Assembly (NCBI GenBank): GCA_935421135.1
Contig: OW285188.1
Span: 25,831,233 to 25,895,232 of the forward strand
Origin: Bugulina stolonifera
Taxonomy: Eukaryota; Bryozoa; Gymnolaemata; Cheilostomatida; Bugulidae
DNA length: 64,000 nucleotides
Reading direction: 5' to 3'
Part shown: in pieces, positions 13,201 through 25,200 of the stretch
Numbering within the stretch: the first letter of the stretch is position 1
Layout of the letters: each line of letters begins with the position of its first letter
Position numbers and translations under genes: made by a program
Notes under the pieces: model-generated
What the model was told of the DNA's origin: nothing
The model's database searches: none
The model's input: only the letters and a program-made list of their open reading frames with translations

Positions 13201-16200
13201 TGTTTTTTTCTCTCCCAGCATGGATTAGCAATTCCACAGAATTTTGACAGCTTATGTAATATATAAAAATGGATGCTCAGTTTGGTTGGACAGGAGCCAA
13301 TCCAGGGTTTCTGTATTACATATAGATATGAGAGCTATTCACCTTATGATGGGAATTTCCAGGCTGCAGTGGTCACTAGTAGAGGTGCAGTAGGTGTGTG
13401 TAATATACATTCGTAACAGCACTTTCAGAACCTACTGACAGTAAACATACCATAGACATACACCATACAGGTATGCTTGCGTCTATGTGCCTGGCTGTTC
13501 ACTGATAGCTTTTAGATGAGGCTGGGGGAACTTGGGGAGGGGGGTGTCACGAAGTTTGCGTGTTTTCGGTCGCTGTTGAGACGCTTAGCCATCCTAATTA
13601 ACAGACTTCAGCTTATATGAGAGACAGGTGGTGGGCTCTGAGTGGAAAAGCTCACCTGTGGATCACATGCCCCACCAGAATCCGGTTTCTCTTTTCCAAA
13701 CAGGGCGGAGGTAGGACTTGTGGTCTTGAGTGTTTGATGGAGACACTACACAGCACCGCCTGTATTATTTATACGCCTTGATCACAGGAGCAGCAATTTT
13801 CAGGATGAAAAGCTTGCTGAAGGCTTTTTGTCAGAAATGGCACAGCTGTGATTTGAACTCACTACCCCTCGATTAGTTAGCGTCTTTGCGACCTCTTGAA
13901 AGGACACAGGTCGCAAATAAAACTCTCAAGATGGCTATAAGCCTAGTTCAAAAGGGCTATTGACCTGAAATTTTGCTTGGCCGGACGAAACCATCCCTAG
14001 CTTATCGGCACAATTGACTTCTTTTCACGAAAATAAGGATTTCGCTTTTGGCCCAGGGCAGTGTATTCATGACTCTCGTGACGGATGTGTGCCAGAAAAT
14101 ATTTTAGCAAATTGGCCTGTACCTGAAATTAAAATCGCCAAGACACCACATGTAGGCCTAAGTAACCCATACTCGTACATTGCAGAGCACACTGACCTGT
14201 CTTCTTATATAGTTGATGATCTTTACTTGGTGATAAAACGTCAACTTGTGTGTCTTTTTCAAAGCTGCCATGTCAAACTTATGAATTTCCTGTAATTTAA
14301 TAAACAGAACTAAACAAAATAATACAACACCATCTATCGATTTCTTAGCTCAGGTACACTTTAATAGAATGCAATGTTGCTAACAAGGTTCCCCATCAAG
14401 TATGTACATGTACATGTATTAGCTATCAATTATCAACAGAATCCATTAAGCGCAGTCTTTCCTAGAAAAGTAGTTTGCATAATTTAAATTAAAAGGCACG
14501 GAGTACATGGCACAGTACGCAGTGGTGCAAGGGAGGGCGGAGTCAAAAGGTTCCGCTATTATGAAAGATATACACACTACTCAGTCTTACACCCTTGAGG
14601 ACCAACTCTTATTCCATTAGTATCCAATATATGAAGTAGCACTAGACCAATTTTTTGATTCTCACTTTCTGATATTTCGATAACAGAACTGTTATAAATG
14701 TCATGATGATGACAATAGAGCTGTTATCTGTATTAGCAACTTCTGCAATCAGGGAGGTCTTGAAACATTTGAGATTTCTATCTACTATCTAAATTTCCAA
14801 ATGCTTTTGACAGCAGAGGTGTATGCAAGCGTTTTTTTAGACTCAGTACACCAAGATAGGGGATAGCCAACACCCTGGGATAGGGGTTAGCAAATACACA
14901 ATAGGCCAATATGTATATTCTTATGTACTATTGTATAGCCCACAGCAGATATGCTAGCTCTAGTACCAATATGTAGGTGTACATTGCAAGGGAGTCTTAC
15001 AGTCTCTCCCCTTCCCATTCCTCCACCATAAGCTAAAATGCTCCTTATGGGGCCTCATCATGTGTTCATAATTATGTATAGCTTGTGTTTGGGTGAGTGT
15101 TACTACTTGTGTGCTTGGGTACAAGCCTCAAACAATTGGCAATTAAAGCTTTTAGCATTACAGGTGAGTGATTAACATGTTCAATTAAATACGGTAGTCT
15201 TAAATGTTATGAAAAGTCTTAATTTTCCTTTGCCTAGACGAGGACATTGCAGAAGCCAGGCCCGCCCTTATAAAAACACTAATTCCATTTTCCAAGTAAT
15301 GAATGACACAAGATTTTCCATCTACTATTGTGGGAGCTTTTGTTAAAGAAGTTAAGATTGATATCTACAAAATGAAACAATTAAGAGAGGGGGCTTTCAC
15401 GCCCCAGTAACTGGTTGGTAAAGCGGGAACCAAGACTAGGGGGTCTGTGGGGTGTTTTGAGTTATCTATTATCTCTCTTCTATTTCAAACATGCTCTCTC
15501 TCCGAGCATCTTCTAAATCCATATTAATTGACTTATCACGGGTGTTTTGTGGCAAATTAATTATAAGGATGACAGTCAGCCCATGATTAATAGTTAATAT
15601 TTTACGGATTATCGCGATGCTAATCAGATTAATATATTCAACTATATTTACCCGATATAATAGGAACAGGAGCAGCACCCCACAACCATATTCCAATAAT
15701 CCCCATTATCTCTTTATATTTTAAAACTGTCTGCTCAGGTCTACTTTGAGGTAAAATTTTCATTCACGAAATAATACCAGTTGGAAGTTAGTGGTGGGGG
15801 GTGGGCGTGTACATATTGTGTCCAACTCTCTTGTGTTACCACAACGACAATACACAAACAGAAGCTAATATTCACCTACTGGTGGGCACTAATGGGCCTA
15901 GAGTGTTAGTAGGGTCAATGGTAGACTTAGAACCCCAACGCCAACCACCGGTTTTCTTATGATAATAGCAAAAGTACCACATGTCCTGTGTATACTGCTA
16001 TGTATGGTGTATACTGCTATGTACGGTGTATACTGCTATGTACAGTGTATACTGCTATGTACGGTGTATACTGCTATGTACGGTGTATACTGCTATGTAC
16101 GGTGTATACTGCTATGTACAGTGTATACTGCTATGTACGGTGTATACTGCTATGTACGGTGTATACTGCTATGTACGGTGTATACTGCTATGTATGGTGT

Positions 16201-19200
16201 ATACTGCTATGTATGGTGTATACTGCTATGTACGGTGTATACTACTATGTACGGTGTATACTGCTATGTAGGGTGTATACTGCTATGTACGGTGTATACT
16301 GCTATGTAGGGTGTATACTGCTATGTACGGTGTATACTGCTATGTACGGTGTATACTGCTATGTACAGTGTATACTGCTATGTACGGTGTATACTGCTAT
16401 GTACGGTGTATACTGCTATGTACGGTGTATACTGCTATGTACGGTGTATACTACTATGTACGGTGTAAGCTGCTATGTACATTCTCTGCGCATACTGTGA
16501 GTTTGTGGTTGTTATTTTAGATAATTTACTGTTTATAATTCCAATGTCGCAACAAATCAATCAGCGTTCTAGAGATGTAGCCCTCTCTCAATTGGCAGTT
16601 CATTTCAATGAGCAATCCATCATAACTGATTTGGCTAATTAAACAAAATACCATCATTATGGGGAAAACACTTGGATGAGGAATAATTATCTTACGGAAA
16701 TTGGGAAATGTTGGCTTTCTGTTTAACCTCACTGGCGAGTATTGTTGGCACAAATAACAAACATTCAGTAACCAGGTAATGGGAGGGTAAACAGGTAATG
16801 GGAGGGTAACCAGGTAATGGGAGGGTAACCAGGTAGTGGAAGGGTAACCAGGTAGTGGGAGGGTAACCAGGTAATGGGAGGGTAACCAGGTAATGGGAGG
16901 GTAACCAGGTAATGGGAGGGTAACCAGGTAGTGGGAGGGTAACCAGGTAATGGGAGGGTAACCAGGTAATGGGAGGGTAACCAGGTAATGGGAGGGTAAC
17001 CAGGTAGTGGGAGGGTAACCAGGTAATGGGAGGGTAACCGGGTAATGGGAGGGTAACCGGGTAATGGGAGGGTAACCGGGTAATGGGAGGGTAACCGGGT
17101 AATGGGAGGGTAACCGGGTAATGGGAGGGTAACCGGGTAATGGGAGGGTAACCGGGTAATGGGAGGGTAACCGGGTAATGGGAGGGTAACCAGGTAATGG
17201 GGGGGTAACCAGGTAGTGGGAGGGTAACCAGGTAATGGGAGGGTAACCAGGTAATGGGAGGGTAACCAGGTAGTGGGAGGGTAACCAGGTAATGGGAGGG
17301 TAACCAGGTAAGGGGACAGTAAACACAAATGTAAAAGGTAAGTGATATTAGAACGAGTTACTCGCTACGTACAGCCATGTGGTGGAATACATGGGCACAG
17401 ATATCCGACTTGTGGCCACAGAATAGACATAGAGCTGTGAGCTGCTGTGATGCCCCGCCATCTCTCTCTTCTAGCCACCCCTCCTCAGCATCACTAATAA
17501 AATATAAGGCTATGCTATTTACACCAAATAGTAGTAGTTGTGGTGATGGAGGTGGAAGTGGTAGCAGTAATAGCTGAGGTAACAGTAGTACTACACTGTA
17601 AATAGCTATCTACTCTCTATTTCCACCAGATGAGAGAAGTCGTGGTCTATTTACCGCTCCTAATATTGGGAACACCAACCAATAACATGACACTGTACTG
17701 CAGGTATACACACAGTATATGACACTGTACATGACACTGTATGTGTACTGTACACACAGTACATGGCACTGTACTGCAGGTATATACACAGCATATGACA
17801 CTGTACTGCAGGTATACACACAGTATATGACACTGTACTGCAGGTATAGCCAGAGTATATGACACTGTACTGCAGGTATACACACAGTATATGACACTGT
17901 ACTGCAGGTATAAACAAAGTACATGACACTGTATGTGTACTGTACACACAGTACACATACACACAGTACAACTGACCAATATTACATGGTGTCTAATATG
18001 GTTAGACCCTGTAGAATATCAATAGACATGTGTTCTAGGCATGAGAGCTGGAGATGTATAGACCAGAATATATATATAATTATGTGGAGGGAGTGATGAG
18101 AGAAAAGGTAAACGTACAGTTAAGGCGGAGAGAGGAAAACCAGGTACAGGTTCAATAGATGTTAGGTGGAATACATTTACTGTCAGTGTGCAAGTATGTG
18201 GAAATAATTGAGGATGTTAAATATACTTCCTCTATTGGGCATTGAAGAGAGGAACAGTATCGTTGGCACATGATTGCAAGTGTTGAGTAGCAAAGAATAG
18301 CACCTGCACCTACCTGTCATCTTCAGGAGATGTTACGTAAGCCACGACTCCACCTTTACCTCTTCTCTTCACCCTCTTCTTGTGAGTATTACCAGACATC
18401 TCTTTGCCCAGTTCCTAATCAATTATATGCATACAACACACATCACACAAGCCAATAATCCTAAGTACATAATACAGCACACATCATAACATAATATAAT
18501 TATATCATATTATGTGTTGAGAGGCATTTCATACACCTGGTGACGTTGTGATGTTACGTAGAGCCCAAAATCAATGCAATTAGCATTACCTAGACATGCA
18601 ATTCATTCATATTCAACCAGTTGTTGTGTTCTACTATACAGTATAGCATATAAAACATGAGGTAGTTAATAACCTACCAGGTAATTTAGCAGGTAGCTAA
18701 TAACCTACCAGCTAGTTTACCAGGTAGCTAATAACCTACCAGGTAGTTTACCAGGTAGCTAATAACCTACCAGCTAGTTTACCAGGTAGCTATTAACTTA
18801 TCAGGTAGTTTACCATGTAGCTAATAACCTATCAGGTAGTTTAGCAGGTAGCTAATAACCTACCAGGTAGTTTACCAGGTAATTAATAACCTACCAGGTA
18901 GTTTACCAAGTAATATTGGTCATATTCTTTATTTTTTGGATTCAATCTTTTATGAACTTTCTTCCTCATGTGTTCTTTCAGAGTGAACTTGTCTTTGAAT
19001 GTTTTCTCACAATATAAACACAAGAGTCTGGAATAAAGAGATCACGGATCATGGATAGATACAGGCTAAACCCCTCGTTTGAGATGGAATGCATAGACTG
19101 GATGAGCAAGGTCGACTTCTACCAAATAAATTACAATTATAGCTCAATTGATGGTAAAGTTGAAACTTGCAGCTTATGTAATAGTGCTTAACTAATTAGC

Positions 19201-22200
19201 AGAATAATCTTTGATAATTAATTAGAAAGTAAATACTGGTGTTTGATAGCTAAGTGCATACCACTTTACAGTTAGACCATCCCAAACCAGCATTACCAAA
19301 CTAAATGCCTAAGTTTACCCAAAGGAATTACTTGATGAAGATTGATATATAAGTAATCTTCCAGTAACTGTCAGTCTATCAAATGTTACATGACTGTGTT
19401 GTTATAAGACGCTGATATAATACAACTGAAAATATACAAACTCCTGCTTGCTTACTTCTCTAGGTTACTGTGCAATGTCTTCAGCAGGGTTTCTACATTA
19501 ACTACAAAGAAAATAGTCATGTAGGAGAAGACAAATCCGAATATATGTAACACAACAATGGAGTTAACTGTAGCCATTTAATATTTTCTATGACTGTATT
19601 TAAAGTAGTAATTGGTAAAATAATGTACCATCAGCAATTTTAGTAATTTAAAATGAAAGACCAGTAAGAGCTCCGAAAGTGGGCAGTATTGTCAGCCCAA
19701 AAGGATTCTCTACTTTTTATGTAGAGGTCTTATGCAAGTCGTAGTTCAGCGACAACACCACCTGTGTAATGAGATTGACCTGGCCGGTATGCATACTTAC
19801 ATGTAAGTAAAGAGATATACATGCATTTACATACCGAGGTTGTCTGGATGACCGATGTTGAAGTTGTGTTCTTCATTCATATGGTTTAGCACCAGAGATC
19901 TACATACATAACAAAACATACTTAGTAGCTAACAGACTAATACTATCATGTAATACTCATTTATCATGTCAGCCTCCTCTACCACTAATCCTCTAGTTCA
20001 AAATAATATACTTCAAGAGCAAATCTTGAATCATCTAGCCTCAAAACAGTTACTGGTAAGATAGAGATACGCCTACCCTGCCTCCCATTCTCATCCTTAC
20101 AGTGTCCTTCATACCCCAGTCTATCTAATTGGGATTTGTGATGTCATAGTGCGTTTAGTGATGTTAAACATTATGAGATTAGATGAAAACAAATTATCAA
20201 AACATAACAAATTAATCAGAAATTATAAATCACAATGACATGATATGATTAAGGCTTATTAAAAAGATATCAGAGGGCATATCAGAAGAAGCCTGTGAGA
20301 CACAAATATCCCTGTGTAAGGCATGAGTGTGCAGTTGGTAGACTGTGAACCTCAGAAAAGGTCAGACAGGTGGGACCCCTTTCTATTTTTAAATCTGAGT
20401 GTGGAGTTGCCCACTCTTGGAGTGGCATGCATTTGTGTATATTATGACTTATGTAGACTGTACATGTAGATTCATATGCAGCGCTGTCAGATGCAGAGAC
20501 ATATATGAACCAAGGCTTGCAGGGGAGATATAATAGCTTACTATACTGGCATATAAATGTCTATGTAAGAGTGTAGCTAATGCACATCATATAGTTTGGC
20601 TACAGACTATCCACCACACTAGAGTGACAATGCAATATCACACAGTTCGTAATACCTATTGTATACCAGAATACATTTCCAAATTTTGTGGCTATCCTTA
20701 GATTATACTATAACCAGACATGATAATATGACGATAAAAAACTTTCCAAAATAACTTGAAGCCGATTATAAGCCTTTCCATACAACCACTGGTGTCTGTA
20801 ATCTAGAGGAGCCGGTGGAATAATATCTTCAAAATAATATGACAGGAGCAGGCTTAGCCAGACCTCAACCTGCCTCACTATAAGATTTACTAAAATATTA
20901 GCATAATAATGAGACTATTCCCAGCTCCCTTCTTGTGTTTTCGGTGAAGGTAAAAACAACAAAATACTGTAGGCCTATATCCATTAAGTGGCTACATATC
21001 TATATACAACATTTACTATAATGTGTGTCTTTAACAATCAATACTGGTGCTGTGGGGCTGGTATATGGTTAACTGTAGGTTAATTGATAGGTAGAGGAAT
21101 GGGCAGACCTAAAGGGTTAGGTAGATTGCTATGCCACATGATTACACTAATCAGCTTCCCCCTTTCCAAGCTTAAAACAAAAAACCTCTTGAAGATCTTG
21201 GAGAACCACAAATCTGTTTTTTCAAGTGTAAAATTTTCCTTAGTTGTCTATACCATCAAATTACATTTTGGAATATTTCATCTGTTACATGTACATGTAC
21301 AAGACTTTATTTTCAGAACCTTTCCATAAAAACCGTGTTTGGATCCTGTCAAGACGATATTTGGATTTATCCACTCATGCCACTGCTCTTATTCCTACAG
21401 CAGCAGAGTCAAAACACGACGTGGTCAGGTAGTTAAATTTGGAGATATGCCAAAAAGCTAAGATGATTCACCAGGAGATGAATATTATTATTATTCATTA
21501 ATTATTACTAAAAGTAGTAATTTATGTATGTATGTACGGTTTCTGGCTAGATGGGAGGGGCCAAATGAGAGTATAATGATTTTTTAATAAGATCTCATTG
21601 CCTGTTTTTAAGCAAGTGATAGAAAAGCGAGTGTACTGATGTTGGAGGTTGTGAATACTAAGAGGTGAGAAGGAGTAAGTCGAATGCTGTGATAAGTATT
21701 ACTATAAGGAAACTGATAGCAGAATAATCATTAGCTGGTAATAGCCCTGTGTCAGTATGACAAAATAAATAAAAAAGGAAGTTTGACAATGCCGTGTGGA
21801 AATAATCAGCAGAGCAGGCAGATTGCATGAATGTTTTTAATATTTCATAATTCTGTTGGAATTTGAGTCTAGACCAAATATATAACGACTTTAATATTGA
21901 TTGCAACAAAGTATAATTAGGCATGCCAGTTTTTGTAATCAACTCTAATATCAAGGTGACTGGTAGTATTATCAATATTGAGCCCAAGCTGCTATCATGA
22001 TACATGTACCTATACAGTAGTGTGGTTACCATGATGCATGTACCCATACAGTAGTGTGATTACCATGATACATGTACCTATGCAGTAGTGTGGTTACCAT
22101 GACACATGCACCCATACAGTAGTGTGATTACCATGATACATGTACCTATGCAGTAGTGTGGTTACCATGATACATGTACCCATACAGTAGTGTGGTTACC

Positions 22201-25200
22201 ATGATACATGTACCCATACAGTAGTGTGATTACCATGATACATGTACCTATGCAGTAGTGTGGTTACCATGATACATGTACCCATACAGTAGTGTTGTTA
22301 CCATGATACATGTACCCATACAGTAGTGTGGTTACCATGATGCATGTACCTATGCAGTAGTGTGGTTACCATGATACATGTACCCATACAGTAGTGTGGT
22401 TACCATGATGCATGTACCCATACAGTAGCGTGATTACCATGATACATGTACCTATGCAGTAGTGTGGTTACCATGATACATGTACCCATACAGTAGTGTG
22501 GTTACCATGATACATGTACCCATACAGTAGTGTGGTTACCATGATACATGTACCCATACAGTAGTGTGGTTACCGGCTCCCCTCCCTAGAGATAGAGAGA
22601 GTCTACAAGAAAAGGAAGCCACACCAGACTTGTGGGCTAACTTATTTTCTTCCAGAGCCGAGCAAAAAGTTAGTAGTTACAGTGCTAAGTGAGAAATATG
22701 GTGTCTGCAGAGAGGTTTAGGGTGTATTAGAGTGCATAACAGCTGGGGTTATGGTATGTCACAATGTGGGATTTAGTAAACCAGCGGTCAACCCACTGGT
22801 CATTTCAACTTTCCCACCTGTTTCCTGTGAATAACTCATTACAGAATAGACATTGCCATGTCTTAGAGTTGTCCTCCCGTTCAGTCTGCTGCTGATGGAG
22901 CACCTGTTTGAGCTTGTCCCTCTGCAACACCGATCTGAGCTGTCTATCCTCTGGCAGCACTGAGCACAGCATATAGTAGTACTTGACTTCACCTGTTAAC
23001 AGAACACTAGTAAGCTATCAAAAGGACTACATACTACATACTATTACTAATCACTAGACTCTAGGATATAGGGAAGGGGGCCAGGTAGACATACCTTAGC
23101 TATGGATCATCCATTATGTAACCACAAATAACCCATAAGACATCAACACAGATGTACATGTAAATATTCAAAATTCCTTACTTCTGTGAACATTGGGTAC
23201 AATATACAATATAATATAATTATAAATTTTATAAGCCTATAATTTGACACTTTATAATAAATGACTCCATTGTGTTGATGTCTTAAGGCAAATAGTTATA
23301 TTTTGTAAAACTTTAAATAATTTTATATAAACAGGGGAACTTCACATGGTCCAATAGAATAGATGTTGTAGGCCTACTCAGTTTACATATACCAAAAGAC
23401 TCAAATTGGCACCCATAATTCCTCGAAGCTGTAAAATTAACAACATAGTAAATTATAAAGTACAATTAAAATGCATACAACTGATGTATCTTGATACATC
23501 ATAAAATTATCAAACACATTCTATGATATCTGTGCACATATAGATACAAGTAACAGTCGAAGTTTAGTAAAACATAAATACAAGTATTCTAATATCATAA
23601 TATTAAGTTATATACAATACACAAGACAATAGTCTGTGATATAACAGACAGACAAGTTATAATTAATATTACAAATAATTATACATGTACAGCGTAGATA
23701 ACTATGAGAAGAGTTTTTGATAGTTATTCAATATTCTGACACTAGATACAATGTTACAGCTATTACTGGGTAGGGAGGAGATAGGGAAATGTGGGTAGTT
23801 CTATCTCCCTCTCTAATAAACATCAAAGTGGAGATAAATATTGGAAGTGAAACACTTCACTTAATTACACTGATTGAAGTTTGATTGATAATTGAGTAAA
23901 ATTATGCAAATAAGACAAGAAACAAGCATTAAATTACATAGATAGATTGGAAGCAGACACCTGGAATGTTGGTTTATTACCTCTCATCAATAAGAGTATA
24001 CAGCTTATTAATAGACTAATCTTGCCATGTTATTGCCTGCTCTGCCAGCTCCAAACTTAATGTAAATATTTAAATGGTTATGTCAGTATATTTAGCATAT
24101 TTTTAAAATAGAACAAGGTGTGAAAAGATAACAGATTAGTGCAATATATTATTCCAGTGATTTATCTGCTGTATGTATGTAAGTGTTATTCACCTTTGCT
24201 CTCCCTTTCAATATTTACAATGTCAATATATCAGTCTAGCAGTCTAAAATGTTTACATTATTTTGTCTTTTTCCTGTAATTTACCTGTTTGAATCTCGCA
24301 TACCTGTGGTGAAACTTAGTCTATTAAACTATATAATACGTTGCTTTAAATACTTTAAAACTAAAATCCTTAATAAAGTAGAACAAACCTATTAGGAACT
24401 AGAATTCAAAGCCCACAACTGGTTGATTAATATATTTTGATTATGTATAGTATCGGCCTCAGGACTGTGTTCGGATAGCACAAGAACACATACAATGTAA
24501 GACGAGATGCATTTTTTATATTTTTATGACTCCTAATATTTCGATGTATATCCATACATCATCATCTGATGATGATGTATGGATATACATCGAAATATAA
24601 GGAGTCATAAAAATATAAAAAATGCGTTTCGTCTTATTATTCATCATTAAGATACTAGCTCACACCAATATTTTCCAACATAGGCCTACAATGTAATATG
24701 GCATCATATCAATTTATGTATACCCACAGGCTATATGTATGTATAAATTTGCGGAACTAATTATAGTACAGTAGACACTGTATGCATACTATAACTAGTC
24801 GTTGTGTAGTAGCTACTGTGTGTAATTACCTTCATTTTCATCTTTCATCTTAATACAGATCTTGTCTAAAGTATTCCCATTTAGCCTTGACCCCCAATAC
24901 TCCACGTACCTAAGAGAATTACTATAACAATGCATTATAATGACACAAGAAATAACATTACATGAGTTTATACCATTATACACGCAAACTTATACACGCA
25001 AACATAAATTTACATAACGGTAAGTAAATCGGGAGTTGTTTCCTCTACAATCTGTTGTATGAAAGAGGGCACAACTTTAAATTGCAGGTAATGGTTTTAC
25101 AACACTGCATTGTACATACATACATGTATTATAATATACATGTAATGTAAATGTACAATCATATAGTACCAGACATGTGCCAAGCAGACAAATACTCAAG

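Noticed and set aside
15959..16520. Open frames up to 170 codons (YTAMYGVYCYV-like)
   Set aside because: Shadow of the 19-bp minisatellite.
16526..17328. 266-codon minus-strand open frame (PLPGYPPITWLPSHYLVT-like)
   Set aside because: Mostly the 19-bp minisatellite; the non-repeat tail has no homology or splice support.
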